Assembly: GCF_012027495.1 (NCBI RefSeq)
Contig: NZ_SNUK01000002.1
Span: forward strand, 186,001 to 250,000
From: Thermococcus sp. JdF3
GTDB taxonomy: Archaea; Methanobacteriota_B; Thermococci; Thermococcales; Thermococcaceae
Direction of reading: 5' to 3'
Length of the DNA: 64,000 nt
The translations under genes and the position numbers were made by a program. Positions 41,883 through 51,014 of the stretch are shown in pieces; positions within the stretch are counted from its first letter, which is position 1, and each line of letters begins with the position of its first letter. The notes under the pieces are model-generated. The model did no database searches. It had not been told where the DNA came from and worked only from the letters and a program-made list of their open reading frames with translations.

Positions 41883-42875
41883 ATGTTCGGGAAGCTCAGG
41901 GAGAAGCTTAAGAAGTTCACAAAAACAGTTGAGGGGAAAATAGAGGAAGAAGAGAAGACCGTTGAAAAATCGGTGCCTCAAAAGGGTGAGGAGAAGAAAG
42001 GGTTCATAGAGCGACTTCTCCAGGTCGAGATAAAGGAGAAGGACATAGAGGAGGCCCTCGACGAGCTTGAGCTCGAACTGCTTGAGGCAGATGTTGCCCT
42101 CGAAACTGTAGAGGCCCTTAGGGAAAAGATAAAGGAGAAGCTCGTCGGGAAAAAGATAAGGGTCGGAACGAACAAGGCGAAGATCATCGAAGAGGCCCTC
42201 CGCGATGCCATACTCGAAATCCTGACCCCTGAGAGGAGGATTGACCTCCTGGAGATGATACGCTCCAGGGAGGAGAAGCCCTTCGTCATAGCCTTCGTGG
42301 GCTTCAACGGGAGCGGAAAAACCACGACCATAGCCAAGCTCGCCCACTGGCTCAAGAAGAACGGGCTGAGCGTCGTCATAGCCGCCAGCGACACCTTCAG
42401 AGCAGGGGCAATAGAGCAGGTAGAAGAGCACGCGAAGCGCGTTGGGGTGAAGGTCATAAAGCACTCCTACGGCGCCGACCCGGCGGCGGTGGCCTACGAT
42501 GCAATCCAGCACGCGAAGGCCAGGGGGCTTGATGTCGTCATCATAGACACCGCCGGAAGGAACGAGCTGAACAGAAACCTCATGGACGAGATGAAGAAGA
42601 TAGCACGCGTAACCAAGCCCGACCTGGTGATATTCGTCGGCGACAGCCTGAGCGGAAACGCCGTCGTCGAGCAGGCGAAGCAGTTCAACGAAGCTGTTAA
42701 GATAGACGGAGTAATTCTTACCAAGCTCGACGCCGACGCGAGGGGAGGTGCGGCGCTGAGCATAAGTCACGCCATAGGAGCGCCGATACTCTTCGTCGGC
42801 GTCGGCCAGGGCTACGACGACTTAAAGCCCTTCGACGAGAAGTGGTTCGTGGAGAGGATTTTTGGAGAGGGGTGA
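41883..42875 (+). CDS. ftsY: signal recognition particle receptor FtsY
   Basis: FtsY docks SRP-bound ribosomes at the membrane and hydrolyses GTP with SRP54. In the 330 residues, an N-terminal charged A-like helix (1-40, Lys/Glu-rich) is followed by the four-helix N domain (about 42-125). The NG GTPase has its P-loop [10 protein letters not shown] at 140-149. [25 protein letters not shown] and the late [13 protein letters not shown] follow. ATG 41883 has GGTGGTGAC before it. It meets a convergent membrane-protein gene 6 bases after its stop. Confidence 0.97.
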   Translation: MFGKLREKLKKFTKTVEGKIEEEEKTVEKSVPQKGEEKKGFIERLLQVEIKEKDIEEALDELELELLEADVALETVEALREKIKEKLVGKKIRVGTNKAKIIEEALRDAILEILTPERRIDLLEMIRSREEKPFVIAFVGFNGSGKTTTIAKLAHWLKKNGLSVVIAASDTFRAGAIEQVEEHAKRVGVKVIKHSYGADPAAVAYDAIQHAKARGLDVVIIDTAGRNELNRNLMDEMKKIARVTKPDLVIFVGDSLSGNAVVEQAKQFNEAVKIDGVILTKLDADARGGAALSISHAIGAPILFVGVGQGYDDLKPFDEKWFVERIFGEG

Positions 42876-42881
42876 AACGTT

Positions 42882-43352
42882 TCATACCGAGACGGATGTT
42901 CCACCCCACACCATAATGCAGAGGATAAACGAGACTACGAGTGACGTGGCTATCCATATCAGCCTTTCCACTCTTCTTATCGGGCCGTCCAGTCTTATAC
43001 CTGGGAGGCTGTACAGGACCACCGAGCCTGTTGCAGGTACGAAAAAGGAAATCCATGACCTTTCGAAGATGTCCAAGAGAAGAATCGTTATTAAAACGAC
43101 GGCAAGGGAAGGAACTCCAAATGATACGAGTTTGTCCCATTTCTTCCAGAGGCCGAGGATGATTGCGATTAGGAACGGTGCTGTTGCGAGAAGGACGAAA
43201 GTTGCTGACGGTCCAAAGTGAAAGTCGCAGATTGGATATGGGTGTATTTGAAGGCAGGATGCTTTAACATAATACCTCGAAGGGAGTGAAACCATGAGCA
43301 GGAACTCCCACGCAGGAAAGATGAAAAGATAGAGGAGCGAGCGAAGTCTCAT
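42882..43352 (-). CDS. small polytopic membrane protein, unknown
   Basis: The 156-residue protein has four to five hydrophobic helices (residues about 5-25, 50-67, 78-94, 101-117, 131-149). Between the first two lies a segment with three cysteines (KASCLQIHPYPICDFHFG, plus Cys141 in the last helix). No family is recognised. GGAGGTGAATTC precedes the ATG and contains the stop codon of a 52-residue frame, so the two are probably coupled. Confidence 0.7.
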   Translation of the reverse strand: MRLRSLLYLFIFPAWEFLLMVSLPSRYYVKASCLQIHPYPICDFHFGPSATFVLLATAPFLIAIILGLWKKWDKLVSFGVPSLAVVLITILLLDIFERSWISFFVPATGSVVLYSLPGIRLDGPIRRVERLIWIATSLVVSFILCIMVWGGTSVSV

Positions 43353-43356
43353 GAAT

Positions 43357-43515
43357 TCACCTCCTCTTAGGAATTACCTTCACAAGGTGAGTCCCGGAGC
43401 CCCAGTTGCCCCATGCGAGATAGTGTTCGCGCATGTTCCGTCCATCATGAACCACCACGTAGATGGTATCCGCTTCTTCGGGGGAATCACTGTTTGGATA
43501 TATTCTCCAAAACAC
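43357..43515 (-). CDS. short open frame (52 residues) upstream of the membrane protein
   Basis: From GTG 43515 the minus strand encodes 52 residues with natural-looking composition (DSPEEADTIYVVVHDGRN, REHYLAWGNWGSGTHLVKVIP). It ends at a TGA inside the ribosome site of the next gene, as operon neighbours often do. There is no good ribosome site for the GTG. Thirty-odd bases upstream, GGGAGGAGTAAC stands before another GTG whose frame stops after four codons. This may be the remnant of a longer gene broken near its start. Confidence 0.4.
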   Translation of the reverse strand: MFWRIYPNSDSPEEADTIYVVVHDGRNMREHYLAWGNWGSGTHLVKVIPKRR

Positions 43516-43617
43516 TTAATAAATCTTGTGTGGACAGAAGTTAATACGCCGGCACGTTACTCCTCCCTAAACTGAACTTAATGGATACAACTGTATGCTA
43601 AGAGACGCAAAGATGTG

Positions 43618-44394
43618 TCAAAGGGCCAAAAGCTCGTATAAGTCCTCGAAGTCCGTTTTGGCAGTCATGTCGATGTTCACCGGCGTGACGCTGACCTTTC
43701 TTTCAACCTTCAGTGCGTAGGCATCGGTTCCCGGCTCGAACTCCTGAACGAGCCTCCCCACGATCCAGTAGTAGGGGTTGCCCTTGGGGTCTATCCGCTC
43801 CTCTATCGTCGGAGAATAGCGCTTCCTTGCGAGGCGCGTTATCGCTATGCCTGTTCCCTCACTGGCGTCGCTCGGGACGTTCACGTTGAGCATGTCCACT
43901 CCTTCAGGCAGGCCCTTCTCAAGGACTGCCGCCGCTATCCTCCTCAGGAAGTGTGCTGAAACCGAGAAGTCAATACCCTCCCCCTCGCCGAGGGTCTTCT
44001 TCCACTCGACCTCAAGGCTTATAGCTACACTTGGAATCCCGTGGGTAGAAGCCTCTATCGCCGCCGAGGCCGTTCCAGAGACGGTTATCTCCGTGCTCAA
44101 GTTCTCGCCGAGGTTTATTCCGCTAACTGCCAGGTCAAAGTCGCCGAAGCGGGCTATGGCGAAAATCACGCAGTCGGTCGGCGTTCCGTCTATGCCATAC
44201 GCTATCTTCGCGCCGGGGACGTTCACGCGTTTGGCCCTTATCGGCCTGTGGAGGGTCATCGCCCGACCGCTCGCGCTCCTCTGGAAGAGCGGGGCAACGA
44301 CGTAGACCTCGCCGAGCTCGCTCAGGGCCTTCACAGCCGCGCGCAGGCCGTTGGAGTAGATGCCGTCGTCGTTGGTGAGGAGTATCCTTGGCAT
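43618..44394 (-). CDS. surE: 5'/3'-nucleotidase SurE
   Basis: SurE removes phosphate from nucleoside monophosphates. The 258-residue protein starts PRILLTNDDGIYSNGLRA, with the metal-binding Asp-Asp at residues 8-9. APLFQRSASGRAMTL and SGINLGENLSTEITVSGTASAA, a metal and phosphate site, follow. ATG 44394 gives the normal start. The longer in-frame reading adds an unlikely 14 residues. It is divergent from the archaeosine gene with a 60-bp gap. Confidence 0.94.
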   Translation of the reverse strand: MPRILLTNDDGIYSNGLRAAVKALSELGEVYVVAPLFQRSASGRAMTLHRPIRAKRVNVPGAKIAYGIDGTPTDCVIFAIARFGDFDLAVSGINLGENLSTEITVSGTASAAIEASTHGIPSVAISLEVEWKKTLGEGEGIDFSVSAHFLRRIAAAVLEKGLPEGVDMLNVNVPSDASEGTGIAITRLARKRYSPTIEERIDPKGNPYYWIVGRLVQEFEPGTDAYALKVERKVSVTPVNIDMTAKTDFEDLYELLAL

Positions 44395-44454
44395 GGTTCC
44401 GGTTAAGCCCTCACCTTTAAAAACCCTATTCACCACCCGCCCCTAGGTGAGAGC

Positions 44455-45429
44455 ATGACGTACTGGACGAGCGAGGACAACGTCGCTGGAAAGCCGGGAA
44501 CGGCGCTCTTCATAATCCTCCCAACGATAGGCTGCTACCGCTTCAGGATCAACCAGGCCTGCTACATGTGCGCATATCCAACGGCAGCGCCCAAGGTAAA
44601 GTGGAGTCAAGATGCCATAGTGGACTACGTTATGGAGGCGCTCAAGAGAATTGAGGGCAAAAAGGGTCCCTTCGCGGTGAGGATGTTCACCTCGGGTTCA
44701 TTCCTCGACAACGGCGAGCTTAAGCCCGAAACGAGGAGGAAGATCTTCGAGATTCTGGCGGAACGCGATGAGGTCAGGGAGATAGTTATCGAGAGCAGGA
44801 GCGAGCTGGTTCGCTACGATGCCGTCAAGGAGCTGGCCGAGATAGTTCCCGACAAGCACTTTGAGGTCGCTATCGGCCTCGAAACGGCCAACGACGATGT
44901 CGCAGACGTTTCCATCAACAAGGGAAACACCTTCGAGGACTTTGTCAGGGCGGCAGAGACGACCCACGAAGCTGGAGCAAAGGTCAAGACCTACCTCCTG
45001 CTGAAGCCTATTTTCCTGAGCGAACGCGACGGCATAGAGGACGCCAAGGGGAGCATAATCAAAGCTGAGCCCTACACTGACACCTTCTCGATAAACATCA
45101 CCGATATCCAGAAGGGAACGCTGTACGAGAGGCTCTGGGAAAAGAGGGAGTACCGCCCGCCCTGGCTCTGGAGCGCCGTTGAGGTTCTAATCTGGGCGAA
45201 GAAGCGCTTCCCGGACAAGAGGATCCTGAGCGACCCGGTTGGGGCTGGCTCAAAGCGTGGACCTCACAACTGCCTCACGGACTACGACCGGGCCATAGGA
45301 AGGGCGATAAAGAAGTTCTCCGCGACTCAGGACATCAGCTACATTGAGAACCTCAAGCCAGAGTGCCGCGAGAGATGGGAGTACATAGTCGAAAACGGTC
45401 TCCTCGACTGGCAGCTGGTGACGTGGTGA
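44455..45429 (+). CDS. raSEA: radical SAM archaeosine synthase subunit RaSEA
   Basis: RaSEA works with ArcS to turn preQ0-lysine on tRNA position 15 into archaeosine. The 324-residue protein has an Elp3-like radical SAM motif with Cys27, Cys36 and Cys39 (GCYRFRINQACYMC), the wide spacing of this family. FTSGSFLDNGE, IESRSE and GLETANDDVAD are other radical SAM barrel strands. The C-terminal GSKRGPHNCLTDYDRAI contains a further cysteine. A T-rich tract follows (45440-45446). The ArcS partner is not in the window. I am fairly sure of the family. Confidence 0.88.
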   Translation: MTYWTSEDNVAGKPGTALFIILPTIGCYRFRINQACYMCAYPTAAPKVKWSQDAIVDYVMEALKRIEGKKGPFAVRMFTSGSFLDNGELKPETRRKIFEILAERDEVREIVIESRSELVRYDAVKELAEIVPDKHFEVAIGLETANDDVADVSINKGNTFEDFVRAAETTHEAGAKVKTYLLLKPIFLSERDGIEDAKGSIIKAEPYTDTFSINITDIQKGTLYERLWEKREYRPPWLWSAVEVLIWAKKRFPDKRILSDPVGAGSKRGPHNCLTDYDRAIGRAIKKFSATQDISYIENLKPECRERWEYIVENGLLDWQLVTW

Positions 45430-45528
45430 AGTTATTTCGTTTTTGAAAGAATCTTCATGCTCTCTTTTCGCTCCCCTTATAACGCCTCTCGTGATTCTTT
45501 GATGTCCACTTGTGAGCACCCACGAAAG

Positions 45529-45536
45529 CTTTAAAT
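45529..45536 (+). promoter_or_regulatory. TATA box of the ferredoxin oxidoreductase operon
   Basis: CTTTAAAT, with the A-rich CGAAAG before it, lies about 45-50 bp before the korD ATG at 45580 and would serve all seven genes downstream. Confidence 0.55.
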
Positions 45537-45579
45537 GTTGACAAACGTAAAAGGGCTTAGCAAATCGCGGGTGATGCTT

Positions 45580-45852
45580 ATGGCAGATGTCGAAGGGAAA
45601 ACCGTTGTCGTGAAGGAGAACTACCTCGTTACCGGCAAGGCGGAAGGTGTTGTTGAAATCGACGTCGACACTTTTCTCTGCAAGGGCTGCGGTGTTTGCG
45701 TTGAAATGTGCCCGAGAAAAGTGTTTGAGTGGAGCAAGGAGCTCAGCGAAAAGGGCGTTCACTACCCGGTTCCCGTTCACGCCGAGAAGTGCGTCAAGTG
45801 CAAGCTCTGCGAGCTCCTCTGCCCGGACTTTGCCATCGCGGTTAGGTGGTGA
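45580..45852 (+). CDS. korD: 2-oxoacid:ferredoxin oxidoreductase, delta (ferredoxin-like) subunit
   Basis: This small subunit passes electrons from the catalytic subunits to ferredoxin. Its 90 residues hold two 4Fe-4S motifs, CKGCGVCVEMCP and CVKCKLCELLCP. ATG 45580 is preferred because GGGTGATG then serves as ribosome site. It is the first gene of a run of seven subunit genes. Only one delta gene is present for two alpha-beta-gamma sets, so it may be shared. Confidence 0.94.
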   Translation: MADVEGKTVVVKENYLVTGKAEGVVEIDVDTFLCKGCGVCVEMCPRKVFEWSKELSEKGVHYPVPVHAEKCVKCKLCELLCPDFAIAVRW

Positions 45853-45855
45853 CTC

Positions 45856-47046
45856 ATGATAATCAGAGGAAACGAGCCGGATCAGATTCGGCTCATAAAA
45901 AGGCTTTACAAACCGGGCAACTACTTCATGCAGGGCAACGAGGCGGTAGCTTATGGCGCCCTCTTCGCAGGATGCCGCTTCTACGCGGGTTATCCGATAA
46001 CCCCGTCGAGCGAAATCGCCGAAACCATGGCTCGCGAACTGCCCAAGCTCGGCGGCTACTACCTCCAGATGGAGGATGAGATCGGGAGCATAGCCGCGAT
46101 GGTCGGCGCCTCCTGGACAGGATTCAAGGTCATGACTGCCACAGCTGGACCGGGATTCAGCCTCATGCAGGAAAACCTCGGCTATGCCGTGATGACCGAG
46201 ACCCCGCTCGTTCTGGTCGACGTCCAGAGGAGCGGCCCCTCAACTGGACAGGCCACGAAGGGAGCTCAGGGCGACTTCTTCCAGGCGAGGTGGGGAACCC
46301 ACGGTGATCACCCGATAGTTGCCGTCTCTCCAACGAGCGGGCAGGACGCATTCTGGGAGACGATAAGAGCATTTAACATCGCCGAAAAGCTGAGAACCCC
46401 CGTTGTGGTGCTCTTCGATGGAGTCCTCGCCCACACGAGGGAGCAGATAAAGATTCCGGACGTTTCGGAGGTCGAGATAACCTACCGCAAGCTTCCGGAG
46501 AACGAGGAAGAGGCAAAGCTTCCCTTCGGCGACCCCCACGGGGACGGCGTTCCACCGATGCCCCTCTTCGGCCACGGCTACTTCACCCACGTCACCGGCT
46601 CAACCCACAAGGAGAACGGGCTGAGGGACGTCTACACCCCCGAGGTCCACGACAGGCTCGTGAGGAGAATCCACCGGAAGATAGAGAAGAACCGCGAAGT
46701 TTACGAGAAGTACGAGGAGCACTTCACGGACGACGCCGAGATACTCGTCGTCAGCTGGGGTGTGACGGCTAGGCCCGCCCTTGGAGCGGTTCTCAGGGCT
46801 AGGGAGGAAGGAATAAAGGCCGGCCTCTTCGTGCCGAAGACCGTCCACCCGTTCCCGGGTGAGAGAATGCGCGAGCTGGCAAAGAAATCCAGAGCGATAC
46901 TCGTCGCCGAGATGAACCTCGGTCAGATGATAATCGAGGTCGAGCGCTACGTTAACGACGACGTCCTCCTCAAGGGCGTGAACAAAATCGGCGGAGTGCC
47001 TCTGACCGTTGAGGAGATCCTCCGCGAGATAAGGGGTGTTGCCTGA
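45856..47046 (+). CDS. korA: 2-oxoglutarate:ferredoxin oxidoreductase, alpha subunit
   Basis: The alpha subunit carries part of the thiamine-diphosphate active site for oxidative decarboxylation of a 2-oxoacid to its CoA ester. The 396 residues include GCRFYAGYPITPSSEIAE, the TPP-pyrimidine-domain QMEDEIGSIAAMVGAS, GPGFSLMQENLGYA and RSGPSTGQATKGAQGD. The order korD-korA-korB-korC matches the Pyrococcus 2-ketoglutarate enzyme. Substrate is inferred from this order. It starts 3 bases after korD and overlaps korB by one base. Confidence 0.92.
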   Translation: MIIRGNEPDQIRLIKRLYKPGNYFMQGNEAVAYGALFAGCRFYAGYPITPSSEIAETMARELPKLGGYYLQMEDEIGSIAAMVGASWTGFKVMTATAGPGFSLMQENLGYAVMTETPLVLVDVQRSGPSTGQATKGAQGDFFQARWGTHGDHPIVAVSPTSGQDAFWETIRAFNIAEKLRTPVVVLFDGVLAHTREQIKIPDVSEVEITYRKLPENEEEAKLPFGDPHGDGVPPMPLFGHGYFTHVTGSTHKENGLRDVYTPEVHDRLVRRIHRKIEKNREVYEKYEEHFTDDAEILVVSWGVTARPALGAVLRAREEGIKAGLFVPKTVHPFPGERMRELAKKSRAILVAEMNLGQMIIEVERYVNDDVLLKGVNKIGGVPLTVEEILREIRGVA

Positions 47047-47900
47047 TGGCGAAGAAGATATACTCCACCTATCCGATGGTTAAGTACCTCCGCAAGGAGG
47101 CCCTTCCCACCGCTCTCTGTCCCGGCTGCGGCGGTGGAACGGTCCTCAACGCCTTCGCGAACGCGATCGACGGTCTCAAGATTGACCCCAAGGACCTCGT
47201 CGTCGTCAGCGGTATAGGCTGCTCCGCCTGGATAGCCTCGCCGTACTTCCTCGCCGACACCCTCCACACGACCCACGGGAGGGCGATAGCCTTCGCGACC
47301 GGCGTCAAGGTCGGTTTGCCGGACAAGAAAGTCGTCGTCATAAGCGGTGACGGTGATTTGGCGAGCATAGGCGGCAACCACCTGCTCCACGCCGCGAGGA
47401 GGAACATAGACATAACGGTCATCCTCGTGAACAACTTCATCTACGGAATGACCGGGGGCCAGGTCGCCCCGACGACGCCGTTCGGCGCTAAAACGACCAC
47501 CAGCCCGTACAGGAACATAGAGCACCCGCTTCAGATTTCCGAGACTGTCGCTGCCGCCGGAGCGAGCTACGTTGCCAGGTGGACCACCGCCCACGTCTAC
47601 CAGCTCATCGAGAGCATAAAGAAAGCCCTCCAGGTTAAGGGCTTCTCGCTCGTTGAGGTCATCTCCCAGTGCCCCGTCCAGTACGGGAGGAGGAACAGGA
47701 TGAAGGAGCCGGCCGAGATGCTCAGGTGGTTCCTCAAGAACTCGGTTCCGGTCAGCAGGGCGAGAAACATGAGCCCGGAGGAGCTTGAGGGCAAGTTCGT
47801 CATAGGAGAGATAGTCAACAGGGAGAGGCCGGAGTTCACCACGGAGCTTAACAAGCTCATAGACGAGGTTCAGGAGCATTTCGGCCTTAAGGAGGAGTGA
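47046..47900 (+). CDS. korB: 2-oxoglutarate:ferredoxin oxidoreductase, beta subunit
   Basis: The beta subunit binds thiamine diphosphate and an Fe-S cluster. In its 284 residues, CPGCGGGTVLNA (cluster cysteines), the TPP motif GDGDLASIGGNHLLHA ending with VNNFIYGMTGGQ, and a later CPVQYGRRNR are clear. The ATG overlaps the korA stop by one base. Confidence 0.94.
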   Translation: MAKKIYSTYPMVKYLRKEALPTALCPGCGGGTVLNAFANAIDGLKIDPKDLVVVSGIGCSAWIASPYFLADTLHTTHGRAIAFATGVKVGLPDKKVVVISGDGDLASIGGNHLLHAARRNIDITVILVNNFIYGMTGGQVAPTTPFGAKTTTSPYRNIEHPLQISETVAAAGASYVARWTTAHVYQLIESIKKALQVKGFSLVEVISQCPVQYGRRNRMKEPAEMLRWFLKNSVPVSRARNMSPEELEGKFVIGEIVNRERPEFTTELNKLIDEVQEHFGLKEE

Positions 47901-47905
47901 GAGCT

Positions 47906-48418
47906 ATGCAGGTTAGGTTTGCAGGCATAGGAGGCCAGGGTGTTGTTCTGGCCGGCGTCATACTCGGCGAGGCCGCCGCCATAGAGGGGCTGAACGTCGT
48001 CCAGACCCAGGATTACAGCTCCGCGAGCAGGGGCGGCCACTCCATAGCGGACGTGATAATATCTAAGGAGCCGATTTACGACGTCATAGTCACCGAGGCG
48101 GACGTTCTCGTCGCACTCGCCCAGCTCGGCTACGACACCGTAAAGGACGAGCTGAGGAAGGACGGGCTGCTGATTATAGACACAGACCTGGTTAAGCCCG
48201 ATAGGGACTACATCGGTGCCCCGTTCACGCGCCTGGCGGAGGAGAGCACCGGTCTGGCACTTACCGTCAACATGGTCGCCCTCGGCTACCTTGTGGCGAA
48301 AACCGGCGTTGTGAAGAAGGAAAACGTCGAGGAGGCCATAAGGAGGAGGGTTCCCAAGGGAACCGAGGATATAAACATCAAAGCCTTCAGGGTCGGTTAC
48401 GAGGAGGGATGTGGATGA
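47906..48418 (+). CDS. korC: 2-oxoglutarate:ferredoxin oxidoreductase, gamma subunit
   Basis: The gamma subunit of 170 residues opens MQVRFAGIGGQGVVLAGVILGEAA, the glycine-rich start of this subunit family. It also has QDYSSASRGGHSIADVIIS and ALGYLVAKTG. ATG 47906 has GGAGGAGTG before it. It ends inside the start of the second alpha gene (ATGA). Confidence 0.93.
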   Translation: MQVRFAGIGGQGVVLAGVILGEAAAIEGLNVVQTQDYSSASRGGHSIADVIISKEPIYDVIVTEADVLVALAQLGYDTVKDELRKDGLLIIDTDLVKPDRDYIGAPFTRLAEESTGLALTVNMVALGYLVAKTGVVKKENVEEAIRRRVPKGTEDINIKAFRVGYEEGCG

Positions 48419-49563
48419 GATATCCGTTTCCGGTTGGCAGAAGCGACTTCATTCAGGGTGATGAGGCGATAGCAAGGGCAGCAATCCTCGCAGGATGCCG
48501 CTTCTACGCGGGCTATCCAATCACGCCGGCCAGTGAGATATTCGAGGCCATGGCCCTCTACATGCCTCTGGTGGATGGCGTGAGCATACAGATGGAGGAT
48601 GAGCTCGCCAGCATGGCGGCGATAATAGGCGCCTCTTGGGCAGGGGCGAAGGCGATGACCGCCACGAGTGGCCCGGGATTCAGTCTCATGCAGGAGAACC
48701 TCGGCTACGCGATAATGACGGAAACTCCGGTTGTTGTTGTGGACGTCCAGCGCGGCGGTCCATCAACGGGCCAGCCGACCCTCGCGGCCCAGGGCGACAT
48801 AATGCAGGCCATCTGGGGAACGCACGGTGACCATTCACTGATAGTCCTCAGTCCCTCAACCGTCCAGGAGGCCTTTGACTTCACCATAAGGGCCTTCAAC
48901 CTGGCGGAGAAGTACAGGACGCCGGTGGTTCTTCTCACCGACGCGGAGATAGCCCACATGCGTGAGCGCGTTTACATTCCCCAGCCGGGGGAGGTCGAGA
49001 TAATCGACCGCAAGCTTCCGGCCAGCGAGGAGGAGGCGAAGTTCCCGTTCGGCGACATCCACGGCGACGGCGTGCCGCCGATGCCGATATTCGGCAGGGG
49101 GTACAGAACCTACGTCACTGGCCTCACCCACGACGAGCGCGGAAGGCCCAAGACGGTGGACGCGGAGGTTCACGAGAAGCTCATACGGAGAATAATCGAA
49201 AAGCTGGAGCACAACAGGGAGGACATCATCTCCTACGATGCCTTCGAGCTCGATGACGCCGAGGTAGCGATAATAAGCACGGGCATAGTCTCCCGCTCGG
49301 CGGTAAGAGCCGTTAAGATACTCCGCGAGAGGGGCGTTAAGGCCGGCCTTCTCAAGCTCAACACGATATGGCCTTTCGACTTCGACATGATTGAGGAGCT
49401 TGCCGAGCGCGTGAGGAAGATATACGTCCCGGAGATGAACCTCGGACAGCTATACCACCTCGTCAAAGAGGGCGCCAACGGAAAAGCGGAGGTCGAACTG
49501 ATAGCGAAGATAGGCGGCGAGGTTCACACTCCGATGGAGATAGTCGAGAGGGTGGTGGGCTGA
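48415..49563 (+). CDS. second 2-oxoacid:ferredoxin oxidoreductase, alpha subunit
   Basis: The 382-residue protein is a close paralogue of KorA (GCRFYAGYPITPASEIFEAMA, QMEDELASMAAIIGAS, GGPSTGQPTLAAQGD). This is the third-type enzyme set that follows kor in Pyrococcus, with unsettled substrate. ATG 48415 overlaps the korC stop as ATGA, with GGAGGG upstream. The ATG two codons earlier is possible. Differences such as SNKR-type contacts cannot be linked to substrate by eye. Confidence 0.9.
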   Translation: MRYPFPVGRSDFIQGDEAIARAAILAGCRFYAGYPITPASEIFEAMALYMPLVDGVSIQMEDELASMAAIIGASWAGAKAMTATSGPGFSLMQENLGYAIMTETPVVVVDVQRGGPSTGQPTLAAQGDIMQAIWGTHGDHSLIVLSPSTVQEAFDFTIRAFNLAEKYRTPVVLLTDAEIAHMRERVYIPQPGEVEIIDRKLPASEEEAKFPFGDIHGDGVPPMPIFGRGYRTYVTGLTHDERGRPKTVDAEVHEKLIRRIIEKLEHNREDIISYDAFELDDAEVAIISTGIVSRSAVRAVKILRERGVKAGLLKLNTIWPFDFDMIEELAERVRKIYVPEMNLGQLYHLVKEGANGKAEVELIAKIGGEVHTPMEIVERVVG

Positions 49564-50409
49564 ATGTACCTGAAGTCCGCTTACGAGATTCGCGATAAGT
49601 ACCTGAGAAAGGACATGCTGCCGACGATATTCTGTCCGGGCTGTGGGATAGGCTCGGCCCTACAGTACACGCTTCGCGCGATAGACGACCTCGGCCTCAA
49701 CCCGGACGAGATAGTCTGGGTCAGCGGAATAGGCTGTTCCTCCCGCGTGCCTGGATTCGTCAACTTCGACGGCCTCCACACGACCCACGGGAGGGCTCTG
49801 GCCTTCGCCACCGGCATAAAGCTTGCCAATCCTGACCTCAAGATAATCGCCTTCATGGGTGACGGCGATGCCGCAGCCATCGGTGGAAACCACTTCATTC
49901 ACGCCATCAGAAGGAACCTCGACGTCACTGTGATACTCATCAACAACTTCACCTATGGAATGACCGGCGGACAGGTCGCACCGACGGCCCTTAAGGGCCT
50001 GCGCGGAACGACCGCTCCCTACGGCCAGTTCGAGAACCCCTTCGACATAGCCGACCTCGCTGTCTCCGCCGGAGCCAACTACGTGGCAAGGTGGAGCGTC
50101 TTCAACTACCTCCAGGGAATCAACAGCATAAAGAAGGCCCTTCAGAAGGAGGGCTTTACTCTGGTCGAGTTCCTCTCTCCGTGCCCGATAAGCTTCGGAA
50201 GGAGGAACAGAATGAAGACCGCTCCGGAACTGCTCCGCTGGTACCAGAAGATAACCGTCCCGCTGGCGAAGGCGAAGAAGATGTCGCCAGAGGAGCTTGA
50301 GGGTAAGATAGTCATAGGAGAATTCGCCGACAGGGACAGACCGGGGCTCGTGAGGGAGTACGAGGCGTACAAGAGGCGCGCCAAGAAGATGATGGGGTGG
50401 GAAGAATGA
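49564..50409 (+). CDS. second 2-oxoacid:ferredoxin oxidoreductase, beta subunit
   Basis: The 281-residue paralogue of KorB has CPGCGIGSALQY, GDGDAAAIGGNHFIHA with INNFTYGMTGGQ, and CPISFGRRNR. These are the same cluster and TPP sites. The ATG follows the alpha-gene stop directly. The end overlaps the gamma gene by four bases. Confidence 0.92.
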   Translation: MYLKSAYEIRDKYLRKDMLPTIFCPGCGIGSALQYTLRAIDDLGLNPDEIVWVSGIGCSSRVPGFVNFDGLHTTHGRALAFATGIKLANPDLKIIAFMGDGDAAAIGGNHFIHAIRRNLDVTVILINNFTYGMTGGQVAPTALKGLRGTTAPYGQFENPFDIADLAVSAGANYVARWSVFNYLQGINSIKKALQKEGFTLVEFLSPCPISFGRRNRMKTAPELLRWYQKITVPLAKAKKMSPEELEGKIVIGEFADRDRPGLVREYEAYKRRAKKMMGWEE

Positions 50410-50966
50410 GGAAGGAGATACTCTTCAGCGGCTTCGGCGGTCAGGGAGTTATCCTGGCGAGCGTTATCCTCGGAAGGGCCGCGGCCGTCTACGAGAACCT
50501 CTACGCGGTGCAGACCCAGGCTTACGGCCCTGAGTCCAGGGGTGGAGCGAGCAAGGCGGAGGTCGTCATAAGCGACGAGCCCATAGACTACCCCAAGACC
50601 CTCAAGCCGGACTGTGCGGTTTTCTTCTCCCAGGAGGCCTACAACAAGTACCTCCACACGGTAAAGGAGGGCGCGAGAATCATTGTTGAGGAGGAGCTCG
50701 TCCCACACCGCAACCTGGAGTTCGAGAAGAAGCTCAACGTCATAGCGCTTCCGCTCACCAAAATAGCCGAGGAAACCACCGGCCTGAGCCTCACGATGAA
50801 CATCCTCACCCTGGGAATCCTGACGGCCTGGACCGGTGTCGTGAGCAGGGAGGCTATAGAAAAGGCCGTTCTGGATGCGGTCCCCAAGGGCACCGAGGAG
50901 ATAAACCTCAGGGCACTTCACAAGGGCTTCGAGCTTGGGGAGAAGGCAGGGGCTGGAGACCCCTGA
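50406..50966 (+). CDS. second 2-oxoacid:ferredoxin oxidoreductase, gamma subunit
   Basis: The 186-residue protein opens KEILFSGFGGQGVILASVILGRAA and has QTQAYGPESRGGASKAEVVIS, as gamma subunits do. ATG 50406 overlaps the beta stop as ATGA, with GGGGTGGG before it. The run of seven genes ends here. A pyrimidine tract (50967-50980) follows. No second delta subunit is present. Confidence 0.91.
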   Translation: MRKEILFSGFGGQGVILASVILGRAAAVYENLYAVQTQAYGPESRGGASKAEVVISDEPIDYPKTLKPDCAVFFSQEAYNKYLHTVKEGARIIVEEELVPHRNLEFEKKLNVIALPLTKIAEETTGLSLTMNILTLGILTAWTGVVSREAIEKAVLDAVPKGTEEINLRALHKGFELGEKAGAGDP

Positions 50967-50980
50967 CCCCTTTCTTTCCC
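50967..50980 (+). terminator. pyrimidine-rich terminator after the oxidoreductase operon
   Basis: The tract CCCCTTTCTTTCCC directly follows the final stop codon and precedes a new promoter-like gap. Confidence 0.35.
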
Positions 50981-51014
50981 AAAAACTTATCAACCCGCGC
51001 CCCCATTTCTTACC

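Noticed and set aside
43351-43575. Plus-strand 74-codon open frame
   Set aside because: No ribosome site. The minus strand of the same stretch has better coding character and operon-like coupling.
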